A stretch of DNA of 64,000 bases from NCBI RefSeq assembly GCF_009870785.1, contig NZ_WTWX01000012.1, positions 1-64,000 on the forward strand. The letters run 5' to 3'. Both the position numbers and the translations under genes were made by a program. This DNA comes from Paenibacillus sp. An7 (lineage in GTDB: Bacteria > Bacillota > Bacilli > Paenibacillales > Paenibacillaceae). The notes below the pieces were generated by a model, which did not search any database, was not told where the DNA came from, and saw only the letters and a program-made list of their open reading frames with translations. Shown here piece by piece: positions 29,487-37,777 of this stretch (position 1 is the first letter of the stretch; every line of letters begins with the position of its first letter).

Positions 29487-29735
29487 ATGGATACGTGGCT
29501 TACGATAGCTTTTGACTCAACACAGCAAGCGATCTATGCAGAAATGCTGCTAGAGTACGCGGAGGTTGAGATCGATACCTGTCCTACCCCGAAAGAGATA
29601 ACTGCAGGCTGTGCTTTATCAATTCAGTTCCCTGAGCAATTTCTGGACAAAGTAAAGTATGTTATCATGACAGAGAAAGTTGAAGTACGCGGTATCTTTC
29701 GAAAAGAAGGGACCGGGTATATAGAAATCATATAG
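29487..29735 (+). CDS. DUF3343 protein (putative Se/S carrier-like)
   Basis: An 82-residue protein matching DUF3343: FDSTQQAIYAEMLL near the start, CPTPKEITAGCALSIQF in the middle with two cysteines (C32, C42), and a final EVRGIFRKEG. The family is proposed to carry sulfur or selenium and often accompanies EF2568-like cysteine desulfurases, one of which is encoded upstream. AAGGAG precedes the ATG. Confidence 0.75.
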   Translation: MDTWLTIAFDSTQQAIYAEMLLEYAEVEIDTCPTPKEITAGCALSIQFPEQFLDKVKYVIMTEKVEVRGIFRKEGTGYIEII

Positions 29736-29764
29736 AGATCGTTTACTAAAGAGGTGAGTAAAGA

Positions 29765-30748
29765 GTGGATTGGCCGCTAATGTTATTGACTGGCACAACC
29801 AATGCAACGGAAGAACCAGGTAATGGAAAAGTTGAAGAAACGGTTGAGGAAGCCGTGGGCTGGGTTCAAAAAATTACAGATGGTTTATGGAATTGGTTCA
29901 CAGATGCCGACATGTGGATCGGCTACGCAGGTACACTATTACAGATTCTTATTGTATTTGTTCTAACACGGATTGTTATTAAATTACTGCATGGAATTAT
30001 TGATAAATCTTTACTCAATAATGATTCGGAAAGAAGAATACGACTTAATACGCGCAGAGTGAATACAGTTGGAGAACTTCTGAAAAATGTAGTGTCCATG
30101 GCATGTAACTTCATTCTGGTGCTCCTTATTCTTAGTCAACTAGGTGTAGATCTAGCACCCGTGTTAGCTAGTGCTGGTGTACTTGGACTCGCCATTGGAT
30201 TTGGTGCACAAAGTTTAGTTAAAGACGTGATAACCGGTTTTTTCATTATATTTGAAGACCAATTCGCTGTTGGGGATGTCATTCAAACCGGCACCTTAAA
30301 AGGCACGGTGGAAATGATCGGTTTAAGAACAACGAAGATTATTAGTTTTACTGGAGAGGTTCATATTATTCCTAACGGGGGAATCACCACAGTTACTAAC
30401 TTTTCAATGGCTAACTCAAGAGCAGTTGTAGATATTCCGATGAAAGGTGAAGAACGACTGGGTGAAGCAATGCGGCTTGTAAAAGAGGCTGTACGCAACC
30501 TGCCAGAACGTAATACCAATGTACTGACTGTTCCTGAGGTTATGGGGATTCAGTCTATGACAACATCGGAGTATGTGATCCGTGTGGTAGCCGAGTGTCT
30601 GCCGAATATGAATAATGCAGTGCAGCGTGACATCCAGATGGATGTGAGGCAAGCACTTGAATATCAAGAAACAGTTCGTATGGCTGAGTTAGAGAGTGCC
30701 GCATCAAGGGAAGATGATGAGACAGGAGATGGATCAGGTGGAGCGTAA
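29765..30748 (+). CDS. Small-conductance mechanosensitive channel (MscS family)
   Basis: A 327-residue channel that releases solutes on hypo-osmotic shock. A short polar N-terminus is followed by transmembrane helices at about 55-78 and 105-130. The pore helix is glycine/alanine-rich (LASAGVLGLAIGFGAQSLVKDVITGFFII). The cytoplasmic vestibule begins DQFAVGDVI and has the family HIIPNGGI. The tail is acidic. GTG start with GAGGTG 8 nt upstream. The DUF951 gene begins inside its 3' end. Confidence 0.9.
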   Translation: MDWPLMLLTGTTNATEEPGNGKVEETVEEAVGWVQKITDGLWNWFTDADMWIGYAGTLLQILIVFVLTRIVIKLLHGIIDKSLLNNDSERRIRLNTRRVNTVGELLKNVVSMACNFILVLLILSQLGVDLAPVLASAGVLGLAIGFGAQSLVKDVITGFFIIFEDQFAVGDVIQTGTLKGTVEMIGLRTTKIISFTGEVHIIPNGGITTVTNFSMANSRAVVDIPMKGEERLGEAMRLVKEAVRNLPERNTNVLTVPEVMGIQSMTTSEYVIRVVAECLPNMNNAVQRDIQMDVRQALEYQETVRMAELESAASREDDETGDGSGGA

Positions 30749-30947
30749 AATTTATGATCTTGGAGACATCGTACAGATGAAGAAACCACACCCTTGCGGA
30801 AGCAATGAGATGGAGATCATACGTATGGGAATGGATATCCGTATTAAGTGTGTTGGATGTAAGCATAGTGTGCTAGTTCCTAGAGCAAAATTTGAAAAAA
30901 ACTTCAAAAAAGTACTTCGCTCATCTAAAGAGCCTCAGTCAGAATAA
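30738..30947 (+). CDS. DUF951 protein
   Basis: A 69-residue protein: ERKIYDLGDIVQMKKPHPCG, then IKCVGCKHSVLVPRAKFEK. One cysteine in HPCG and a CxxC pair suggest metal binding. DUF951 proteins are common downstream of mscS in Firmicutes; function is unknown. The GTG at 30738 is chosen because AGGAG lies 9 nt upstream and it gives the short family N-terminus. It overlaps the mscS end by 11 bp, suggesting coupled translation. Confidence 0.85.
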   Translation: MERKIYDLGDIVQMKKPHPCGSNEMEIIRMGMDIRIKCVGCKHSVLVPRAKFEKNFKKVLRSSKEPQSE

Positions 30948-30971
30948 GAAGCAGACTGGGGCAATCCTTTC

Positions 30972-31000
30972 TTGCTATTAGAAGACTTTTTTGATATAAT
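30972..31000 (+). promoter_or_regulatory. tRNA-Ser promoter
   Basis: TTGCTA (30972-30977), a 17-bp spacer and a perfect TATAAT (30995-31000). The tRNA begins 13 bp further on. Confidence 0.8.
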
Positions 31001-31012
31001 GAATCTTGCTGC

Positions 31013-31104
31013 GGAAAGGTACCCAAGAGGTTATAAGGGGACTGACTCGAAATCAGTTAGGCGCCTTGCGGCGTGCGAGGGTTCGAATCCCTCTCTTTCC
31101 GCCA
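31013..31104 (+). tRNA. tRNA-Ser (anticodon CGA)
   Basis: A 92-base class II tRNA. The acceptor stem is GGAAAGG/TCTTTCC with G discriminator and encoded CCA. The D-arm is CCC/GGG. The anticodon stem ACTGA/TCAGT encloses loop CTCGAAA, reading UCG serine codons. A long variable arm (GCGCC..GGCGT) and the T-arm GAGGG-TTCGAAT-CCCTC follow. The long variable arm and discriminator G confirm serine. Confidence 0.95.
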
Positions 31105-31144
31105 TTTAACTAGATGATTGAACCTAACCTAAAATACGGACGCA

Positions 31145-31175
31145 CCTCTTACGTTTTCAACGTAAGAGGTTTTTT
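31145..31175 (+). terminator. tRNA-Ser terminator
   Basis: A perfect 11-bp stem, CCTCTTACGTT with AACGTAAGAGG, then six T, 41 bp after the tRNA. Confidence 0.9.
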
Positions 31176-31253
31176 CGTATATGGAGACTTTTGCTGTTGT
31201 TGCTATTGTTCATTACAAATGTTTTTGTTTAGAAGATGCTTATTGTAAAGAAA

Positions 31254-31507
31254 CCAAAAAAGGACCCTAAAAGGGTCCCTCCCGGAAGGCAGTGCGTTAT
31301 GGTAAAGAAAACATCTTTACGTAACAATTCGTAAGAAACTCGGTGTACTGCAAAGCAATACTAGTGCATCTGAATCCAATTATTTCATCTTCGGCACATT
31401 ACCTTCCGCTTCTATTTGCCACGATCAAGACCCTCCTCTAAGCGAATGTCCGGCTCGGTTTTCAATACATCCAACGGAACCACAACTCTCCTTGAGCACT
31501 GCCTTAA
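31254..31507 (-). ncRNA. Candidate structured RNA closed by a 10-bp stem, with terminator
   Basis: On the minus strand AAGGCAGTGC (31505-31496) is exactly complementary to GCACTGCCTT (31295-31286), closing a domain of about 220 nt. An Rho-independent terminator follows at once (GGACCC-TTTTA-GGGTCC plus six T, ending near 31254). A possible -10, CATAAT, lies at 31514-31519, placing the start at the foot of the stem; the -35 is poor. Internal hairpins include GTATTGC-TTT-GCAGTAC and GTAAAGA-TGTT-TTCTTTAC. No open frame is present. I could not match it to a known riboswitch or 6S RNA. Confidence 0.5.
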
Positions 31508-31574
31508 CTGTATTATGTCCGGTAATGAGAAAAATAAACGTGAGTTACAAATAATTTTATTTAGCCGTTAATGA

Positions 31575-31769
31575 TTAATGAACCCGGGCTTTGGTAAGCT
31601 TCTTCCATTTACGATCTTTATTCGTTGTTTCTGGGAACGGATCGCCTTTTTTCAGCTTCACTCGTTTGGGATTGTTGATTTCTGTGTGAAAACTGGCCTC
31701 CCCAACCTCAGTATATTCGCCGTCATTTGGTGCTTTATCTCCTGGTTCGAATTCTGTTCTTTCACCCAT
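31575..31769 (-). CDS. yjzC: YjzC family protein
   Basis: A 64-residue hydrophilic protein: GERTEFEPGDKAPNDGEYTE, then NNPKRVKLKKGDPFPETTN, matching the YjzC family of short Bacillales proteins. Function is unknown. A strong ribosome site, AAGGAGGG, precedes the ATG. It lies upstream of the candidate structured RNA on the same strand and is divergent from rpsF. Confidence 0.82.
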   Translation of the reverse strand: MGERTEFEPGDKAPNDGEYTEVGEASFHTEINNPKRVKLKKGDPFPETTNKDRKWKKLTKARVH

Positions 31770-31941
31770 TGGTATCCCTCCTTATATTGTATTGCTTCCT
31801 TATTGTGCACAGATTCCATTCCAATCATGTTGGGTTATCTAATGGTAAAAGAGAACATGTGCTTGCACTCATACCATGAAAATGTTATATTGAAGTGGTG
31901 CGAGTTTATTCTCGTTCCTTGCTCTCAGCTAAGCTAGAGGG

Positions 31942-31960
31942 CCTTATGTCCATAAGGAGG
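31942..31960 (+). promoter_or_regulatory. rpsF leader hairpin covering the ribosome site
   Basis: CCTTAT (31942-31947), loop GTCC, ATAAGG (31952-31957) forms a perfect stem whose 3' arm includes half of the AAGGAGG ribosome site of rpsF. Occlusion of the site, perhaps by S6:S18 autoregulation, is inference. Confidence 0.45.
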
Positions 31961-31969
31961 TGTATAGTT

Positions 31970-32254
31970 ATGCGCAAATACGAAGTGATGTACATTATTC
32001 GTCCTGATATTGAACAAGAAGCTGTTCAAGCTGCAGTCGAAAAATTCCAAGGCATCATCTCCAATGGCGGGGAAATTACAAAACATGATGTTTTGGGTAA
32101 ACGCCGTCTTGCGTATGAGATTAAGAAATTCCGTGATGGTCACTATGTGTTGGTTAACTTCAACGCTGAACCAGCTGTCGTTTCCGAGTTGGAACGTCTC
32201 ATGAAAATTTCTGACGAAGTAATTCGTTATCTCATCACAAACGATGTTGCTTAA
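31970..32254 (+). CDS. rpsF: 30S ribosomal protein S6
   Basis: A 94-residue S6: MRKYEVMYIIRPDIEQEAV at the start, KRRLAYEIKKFRDGHYVLVNF in the middle. The frame is open 25 codons upstream, but the ATG at 31970 follows AAGGAGG by 9 nt and gives the family start. First gene of the rpsF-ssb-rpsR operon. Confidence 0.97.
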   Translation: MRKYEVMYIIRPDIEQEAVQAAVEKFQGIISNGGEITKHDVLGKRRLAYEIKKFRDGHYVLVNFNAEPAVVSELERLMKISDEVIRYLITNDVA

Positions 32255-32303
32255 TCCGTAAAACATATTTTGTAATAATTACGCTCAGAAGGAGGGGATT
32301 AGA

Positions 32304-32789
32304 TTGTTGAACCGAGTCATTCTGATTGGCCGGTTAACCCGTGACCCTGAATTACGTTATACTCCTGCTGGAGTAGCCGTGACTCAATTCACACTTGCTG
32401 TAGACCGTCCGTTTACAAGTCAAGGTGGAGAACGGGAAGCTGATTTTATACCGGTCGTTACCTGGAGACAGCTAGCGGAAACTTGTGCAAATTATTTGCG
32501 TAAAGGCCGTCTAACAGCAGTCGAGGGACGCATTCAAGTACGTAATTATGAGAATAACGAAGGTAAACGTGTATACGTTACTGAAGTTATCGCTGATAAC
32601 GTTCGTTTCTTGGAATCTAGCCGTGATGGTGGTAACACAAATAGCGGTGGAACTGTGCGTGAAGAGCCTTCATTCGGAGGCAACGGCAACGGTAACCGAG
32701 GGAACAACAATTTCTCACGGAACAATCAGGATCCTTTTTCGGATGACGGTAAACCGATTGATATTTCGGATGATGATTTGCCATTTTAA
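32304..32789 (+). CDS. ssb: Single-stranded DNA-binding protein
   Basis: A 161-residue SSB. The OB fold occupies 1-106 ([32 protein letters not shown]). A Gly/Asn-rich linker leads to the acidic tip DISDDDLPF, which binds replication partners. TTG start with AAGGAGGGG 6 nt upstream. Normal length. Confidence 0.97.
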   Translation: MLNRVILIGRLTRDPELRYTPAGVAVTQFTLAVDRPFTSQGGEREADFIPVVTWRQLAETCANYLRKGRLTAVEGRIQVRNYENNEGKRVYVTEVIADNVRFLESSRDGGNTNSGGTVREEPSFGGNGNGNRGNNNFSRNNQDPFSDDGKPIDISDDDLPF

Positions 32790-32808
32790 TTAGGAAGGAC
32801 TGAATAGC

Positions 32809-33078
32809 ATGGGCTTCAAACAAAGAGAAGGCGGAGACGATAAAAGACCAGCACGCCGTGGTGGCCGTAATAAACGTCGTAAAGTTTGTTTCTTCACTGT
32901 AAACAAAATTACTCACATTGACTATAAAGATACGGACCTGCTTCGTAAATTTATCAGTGAACGCGGAAAAATTTTGCCACGTCGTGTTACTGGCACGAGT
33001 GCAAAATACCAACGCATGCTGACGATTGCAATCAAACGCTCCCGTCAAATCGCATTGCTTCCGTACACAACTGAATAG
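32809..33078 (+). CDS. rpsR: 30S ribosomal protein S18
   Basis: An 89-residue basic S18: [19 protein letters not shown], then [22 protein letters not shown] and [19 protein letters not shown] end. The N-terminal 20 residues are a charged extension ([18 protein letters not shown]). Last gene of its operon, with a terminator 18 bp on. Confidence 0.97.
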   Translation: MGFKQREGGDDKRPARRGGRNKRRKVCFFTVNKITHIDYKDTDLLRKFISERGKILPRRVTGTSAKYQRMLTIAIKRSRQIALLPYTTE

Positions 33079-33096
33079 TTTCAGGTTCAGTGATCG

Positions 33097-33132
33097 AAAA
33101 CAACTTGCTGTTTACAGCAGGTTGTTTTTTTT
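33097..33132 (+). terminator. rpsF operon terminator
   Basis: A 14-bp stem (AAAACAACTTGCTG with CAGCAGGTTGTTTT, one G-T pair) with loop TTTA, followed by a T run. Confidence 0.92.
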
Positions 33133-33154
33133 GTTTTAATAATTACATACGTTT

Positions 33155-33272
33155 GAATCAATTTCATAATACCTTTAGTTGCTTAAATCAGGAGTATATA
33201 TAGATCAAAATGGTTCTATTTGTCTATATATAGTTACAAATTTATTGTTTTAATGAGTTATGAAATTGATTC
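33155..33272. repeat. Palindromic repeat, copy C (reference copy)
   Basis: A 118-bp element with perfect 15-bp terminal inverted repeats, GAATCAATTTCATAA and TTATGAAATTGATTC. A nested palindrome, TATATATAGA / TCTATATATA, lies inside. It is the best preserved of four copies (A, B, C, D). No coding capacity and no clear target-site duplication. Confidence 0.85.
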
Positions 33273-33388
33273 GATTCTCTAATCTATTGATATAAAGTGG
33301 CTATTAACTATGGAGATGTTGGAACAACGTTGTGATTTTCCTATTAGACAAAAAATAATGATAGGATAGATAGAATATAGGAGTGGTT

Positions 33389-34012
33389 ATGAGAAGGCAA
33401 ACACATCAAAGACGCGGGACTTCAGGACGTTTATTGTTAATGCTGTTGCTCTTGGGACTTGTATATTATATTTCGCAGTCGGACACTTTCCGTATTCATT
33501 GGAGCCTTCCTTTTTTTGGAGAGGTTAAAGAAGAACAGTTTGAAGTAACGGGATTACACCCCGTTGTTGCTGAAAAGCAAAATCAGTTAGTAGAACGAGG
33601 AAGAAAGAGCGGTATAAAGATCATTATTACAGAAGGATACCGGAGTGAAGAGAGGCAAGATGAACTCTTTGAACAAGGACGATCCACCGCAGGGCAAATT
33701 GTAACTTCTGCTAGAGGCGGGGAATCTTATCATAATTATGGACTAGCTATTGATTTTGCGATTAGGGTATCGGCAGATAAAGTGATATGGGATATGGACT
33801 ATGATGGGAATGGAAATGGGAAATCAGATTGGATGGAGATTGTAGCGATCGCTAAAGAACTCGGTTTTGAATGGGGAGGCGATTGGGCTAGTTTCCCAGA
33901 TTACCCTCATCTTCAGTATGATTTTGGTTACAGTATAGCTGATCTGCAGCGCGGTAAAAGACCACCCGGATATATACTAGACTCTGAAGATTTAGAAGCA
34001 AGCGAAGAATGA
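33389..34012 (+). CDS. M15 family peptidase, CwlK-like
   Basis: A 207-residue membrane-anchored or secreted cell-wall peptidase. A hydrophobic N-terminal segment (LLLMLLLLGLVYYIS, about 15-30) precedes the M15 domain. It contains EGYRSEERQDELFEQGR, the zinc-ligand ARGGESYHNYGLAIDF (H and D) and the final DYPHLQ histidine. These resemble B. subtilis CwlK, an L-alanyl-D-glutamate endopeptidase; D,D-carboxypeptidase activity is the alternative. The ATG at 33389 follows TAGGAG. The gene is bracketed by repeat copies C and D. Confidence 0.85.
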   Translation: MRRQTHQRRGTSGRLLLMLLLLGLVYYISQSDTFRIHWSLPFFGEVKEEQFEVTGLHPVVAEKQNQLVERGRKSGIKIIITEGYRSEERQDELFEQGRSTAGQIVTSARGGESYHNYGLAIDFAIRVSADKVIWDMDYDGNGNGKSDWMEIVAIAKELGFEWGGDWASFPDYPHLQYDFGYSIADLQRGKRPPGYILDSEDLEASEE

Positions 34013-34076
34013 ATGAGCAGAAGTAGAAGATGTAGAAGAAGTTGTTAGAGTGGTTAAAGTAAGAAGGGTTGACAAA

Positions 34077-34188
34077 CCAACCACTTTTATAATACTTTTA
34101 GTTGCTTTAATGAGACTATATATTGATCAAGTGGTTTTTTGTCTATATAGTTACAGAGGTTTACGTTTCAATGAGTTATGAACTGGAT
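34077..34188. repeat. Palindromic repeat, copy D
   Basis: About 112 bp in the same orientation as copy C, sharing TAATACTTTTAGTTGCTT, a GATCAA..GGTT core, TTGTCTATATAGTTACA and ATGAGTTATGAA. Its ends are less conserved than those of copy C. It follows the CwlK-like gene by 65 bp. Confidence 0.75.
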
Positions 34189-34203
34189 TTAAATTGATAT
34201 TAT

Positions 34204-34233
34204 AGGGTCCTGCTTATGTAGGACCTTTTTTAT
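34204..34233 (+). terminator. Terminator after repeat D
   Basis: AGGGTCCT (34204-34211) and AGGACC (34221-34226), followed by six T. It probably ends the CwlK-like transcript. Confidence 0.7.
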
Positions 34234-34239
34234 TTTCAT

Positions 34240-34975
34240 GAAAGTTTTCACAGGATGTTTACAATTCAGCATATAGGATAGTTGAAATAAATAAGTAGAA
34301 TTGTATAATAGGGAAAAAGTTCTAATAAAAGTAATCATGTAACCACGATTCGTTAAAATATCTTTACTTCATCCTCTACTGAACGATAACGCTAGAACCA
34401 TCCAATCTTGATTTAATAGGCGTTATGTTTACTCACACTAATATTTATTTACCATTTTATGTGTAATGTATATGTTATATATAGACAATCCTTTTATTAA
34501 GCATAACAATATACTGTCATCTATTAATCAGTACGTCTTTGAAATAATTAAACTCTTACCCCTTATAAACAGAAATAAACGTTAAATATCAATGGAATGT
34601 AAAAAAACATTGACGTTAGTAAAATTTACACGTATCATTAAATAAATTATTTAATACCAATTAATAGGATGATATTACATTTATTGACCGATGGTCTAAA
34701 AGTATGCATCTCTAGCACTAGATTTCCGCTTTTTTTATTATTCATTATAACCTCACACCAAGGATACTCTACATATTTAGATTCGTATAAATGCAATCCA
34801 TTTATTAGTTCGTATTCACCACTTATTTATTCATCATTCCTGCCCTACTTTGTTTCTCTAGCAACATGATAATACTTCACAAATTTAGTAACTCTGTAAT
34901 TATTCATGGATAATTTTCATATATTTTATCCTGATAATTTATAAGCATTTATAGAAATTTACGAGGAGGATTTTC
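34240..34975. other. AT-rich spacer upstream of the opp operon
   Basis: About 735 bp of very AT-rich DNA with no convincing gene; a 66-codon frame at 34669-34869 has no ribosome site. A promoter, TTGACG (34610-34615), 17-bp spacer, TATCAT (34633-34638), would give the opp mRNA a leader of about 330 nt. I see no T-box or known riboswitch motif. Confidence 0.55.
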
Positions 34976-36727
34976 ATGAGAAAAAGATTTTCGTTATTGC
35001 TAGTGATCATGCTTATGCTGGTAACGGTACTTGCAGCATGCGCTGGCGGACAAACGGCAGAACCAACTCCGGGGGAAACACCAAACACAGAAACACCAGC
35101 ACCAGAGACGCCAGAAGCACCTGCTGAAGATGCTACACAGAATGATGGGTTGTTTGAAGCAACAGACATGTCACAAAATCCACCAACTGCCACAGAACGT
35201 AAGGATACTTTGATTGTAGGGGTAACTTCTCCTAAGGGCGTATTTAACCCACTTTTCCAAGATTCTGCGTATGATGATATGGTTAACGTTATCCTATTTG
35301 ATGGTTTTCAAACCATAAATGGTGATGGAACATATTCTCTTCATTTGGCAGACAGCATTGATGTTAGTGAAAATGGTTTGAAATATACTTTCAAACTAAA
35401 ACCGGGTGTGACTTATACAGATGGAACACCAGTGACGGTTAATGATTTCTATTTCTCTCTAAAAGTTCTTCATGACAAGAGTTATGATGGACCTTCTGAT
35501 GCATTGTCTTACATGATTAAGGGCGGACAAGATTATTACGATGGTAAAGCTAGCGAAATCTCGGGCGTGACGATCGTAGATGAGAATACTGTAGAAGTAG
35601 AAGTTACTGAAGTTACAGCTCTTACTAAAGACTTCCTAGGTGGAATAACTTTCCTTCCAGAAGCTTATTACGGTAAAGACTACAAACAAGGTAACGTTGA
35701 ACCTGTAAAAGCATTGAACGACAAGCCACTAGGTTCTGGTCAGTATATTATGAAATCTTTCCAACCAGGACAACAAGTTATACTTGAAGCAAATGAAAAC
35801 TACTTCGCTGGTGCACCGAAAATCAAAAATGTAATTTACAAATCAACTACAGATGAAACTAAACTTGCTATGCTTAACACAGGCGAGATCGATATGGATA
35901 TGGTAACTGTAAATGAAGATAACATTGAGGAACTTCAATCCTATGGTTTCTTGAACATTAATGTCTTCCCTACCAATGGTTATGGATATGTAGGTATCAA
36001 CCATGAAAAAGAGAAATTTAAAGACGCTAAAGTTCGTCAAGCATTGGTATATGGTTTGAATCGTGCTGAAATTGTGGAAGCCGTTTACGGTAAATTTGCA
36101 GACGTAATTAACATTCCACAATCTAAACAATCTTGGGCTTATACAGACGAAGGAATTGAAGCTTATGCATTCGACACAGAAAAAGCAAAATCATTGCTAG
36201 ATGAAGCTGGATGGACAGTAGGTGCAGACGGTACTCGTGAAAAAGACGGTGAGAAACTGACTATCGATTTCTCTGGTACTGCTGATAACCCAGTAGTTGA
36301 TGCTATCTTGCCGATAATGACTGCTAACTATCAAGATCTTGGAATTAAGCTCAATGCAGAAAAACTTGATTTTAATGCAATCCTTGATAAAACAGATAAG
36401 GGCGATTTCGATATGTTCTTCATGGCATGGGGACTTACTCCAGATCCAGATGGAACAGTATACACAACGGGCGGAGCACAAAACCGCGTGAAATACTCTA
36501 ACGAAGCTTATGATGCGTTGATGAAACAAGGTAAAAAAGAACTTGATCCAGACAAACGTAAAGAAATCTATGCACAGGCTTACCAAGAGCTGAACAAAGA
36601 TATCCCTGATATTCTGATGTACCAAAGAAGAGATGCTTGGGCTGTTAATGGTCGTGTAACTGGACTTGAGATTACTCCTTATAAAGACTTCACATATTCT
36701 CTTTATCAAGCCGAACTCGCACAATAA
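34976..36727 (+). CDS. oppA: Oligopeptide ABC transporter substrate-binding lipoprotein
   Basis: A 583-residue family-5 extracellular binding protein. The signal peptide ends at the lipobox VLAAC (about residue 22). A Pro/Thr/Glu-rich linker follows (residues 25-50) before the binding domain. The domain shows FNPLFQDSAYDDMVNVILFDGF, GLKYTFKLKPGVTYTDGTPVT and LNTGEIDMDMV. Acid linkers of this sort are common in Gram-positive lipoproteins. AGGAGG precedes the ATG. First gene of the opp operon, with a stable hairpin after it. Confidence 0.92.
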   Translation: MRKRFSLLLVIMLMLVTVLAACAGGQTAEPTPGETPNTETPAPETPEAPAEDATQNDGLFEATDMSQNPPTATERKDTLIVGVTSPKGVFNPLFQDSAYDDMVNVILFDGFQTINGDGTYSLHLADSIDVSENGLKYTFKLKPGVTYTDGTPVTVNDFYFSLKVLHDKSYDGPSDALSYMIKGGQDYYDGKASEISGVTIVDENTVEVEVTEVTALTKDFLGGITFLPEAYYGKDYKQGNVEPVKALNDKPLGSGQYIMKSFQPGQQVILEANENYFAGAPKIKNVIYKSTTDETKLAMLNTGEIDMDMVTVNEDNIEELQSYGFLNINVFPTNGYGYVGINHEKEKFKDAKVRQALVYGLNRAEIVEAVYGKFADVINIPQSKQSWAYTDEGIEAYAFDTEKAKSLLDEAGWTVGADGTREKDGEKLTIDFSGTADNPVVDAILPIMTANYQDLGIKLNAEKLDFNAILDKTDKGDFDMFFMAWGLTPDPDGTVYTTGGAQNRVKYSNEAYDALMKQGKKELDPDKRKEIYAQAYQELNKDIPDILMYQRRDAWAVNGRVTGLEITPYKDFTYSLYQAELAQ

Positions 36728-36744
36728 TTTAACTGCATGATTAT

Positions 36745-36778
36745 GATAAGCTCAGCTCATTAAAGAGCTGAGCTTATC
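36745..36778 (+). terminator. Intra-operon hairpin between oppA and oppB
   Basis: A perfect 14-bp stem (GATAAGCTCAGCTC with GAGCTGAGCTTATC, loop ATTAAA) without a T run. It may protect the oppA transcript or partly terminate, keeping the binding protein in excess. Confidence 0.75.
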
Positions 36779-36802
36779 CAATTATAATCCGGGAGGAATA
36801 TT

Positions 36803-37765
36803 ATGAAGCAGTACATTATCCGGAGGCTGCTGCAGATGATTCCGACGATGATCGGAATCAGCATAATTGTTTTTGCAATTACAGCACTCATTCCAGGAGA
36901 CTATATTACAGCTCAGCAAAATCCGAATATGACTGCGGAAAAGGCTCAGCAATTACGAGAGATATATGGTCTCGATAAAGGTGTCGTTGATAGGTACTTC
37001 ACATGGGTAGGACATATGATTACCGGTAATATGGGGGACTCACTTCAACATAAAAGACCCGTTACTGATGTAATTGGAGATTATGTATGGAATTCATTTA
37101 TCATTGCATTTTTTAGTCTTATGTTTAGTTGGATTATAGCTATTCTTACAGGAGTTTTATCAGCCAAATTTCAATACTCATTCTTCGATAAGATTGTTAC
37201 ACTCTTTGTATTCTTATGTATGTCACTACCCTCTTTTTTCTTAGGACTCGTTTTAATTAAATTCCTAGCTGTTGATTTAAAACTATTCCCTGTAGGAGGA
37301 ATGACAACAGCAGGCCAACCTGGTTCTACATGGGATTATATTTTAGATGTAGCTAATCATATGTTTATGCCTGTTCTTGTGCTCACCATGCTCAGTACAG
37401 GATCACTAACGCGTTATTTCAGAACGAGTATGCTGGAGGTGATACGTCAGGATTATATTCGTACAGCCCGTGCAAAAGGTCTGAAGGAAAGAACGGTAAT
37501 TTTCAAACACGCACTTCGAAATGCAATGCTTCCTGCGATTACGTTAATGGGTCTAGAACTTCCAGGATTATTTGGAGGAGCAATCATATTAGAGAAGATT
37601 TTTGTTTGGCCTGGTGTAGGACAAGTTTATCTGGAATCGATTACGATGAGAGATTATCCATTTATGCTTGGATTCACTATATTCTTAGCGGTTCTTACAT
37701 TACTCGGAACTTTGCTATCCGATGTTCTCTATGGGGTTGCTGATCCTAGAATACGTTTAAAGTAG
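36803..37765 (+). CDS. oppB: Oligopeptide ABC transporter permease (OppB type)
   Basis: A 320-residue inner-membrane permease with six predicted helices. It begins KQYIIRRLLQMIPTMIGIS, typical of DppB/OppB. The EAA loop is DYIRTARAKGLKERTVIFKHALRN, and the end is GVADPRIRLK. CGGGAGGAAT precedes the ATG. Peptide versus dipeptide specificity cannot be told from sequence. Confidence 0.93.
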   Translation: MKQYIIRRLLQMIPTMIGISIIVFAITALIPGDYITAQQNPNMTAEKAQQLREIYGLDKGVVDRYFTWVGHMITGNMGDSLQHKRPVTDVIGDYVWNSFIIAFFSLMFSWIIAILTGVLSAKFQYSFFDKIVTLFVFLCMSLPSFFLGLVLIKFLAVDLKLFPVGGMTTAGQPGSTWDYILDVANHMFMPVLVLTMLSTGSLTRYFRTSMLEVIRQDYIRTARAKGLKERTVIFKHALRNAMLPAITLMGLELPGLFGGAIILEKIFVWPGVGQVYLESITMRDYPFMLGFTIFLAVLTLLGTLLSDVLYGVADPRIRLK

Positions 37766-37777
37766 GAGGAGATTTCA

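Noticed and set aside
31254..31507. Lysine riboswitch or 6S RNA identity for the structured RNA
   Set aside because: A GTGCCGAAG stretch recalls the lysine riboswitch, but the conserved early AGAGG..GC elements are missing, the terminator does not compete with the closing stem and no lysine gene follows. The 6S open bubble was not evident either.
34669..34869. 66-codon frame upstream of oppA
   Set aside because: AT-rich spacer translation without a ribosome site, lying within the probable opp mRNA leader.
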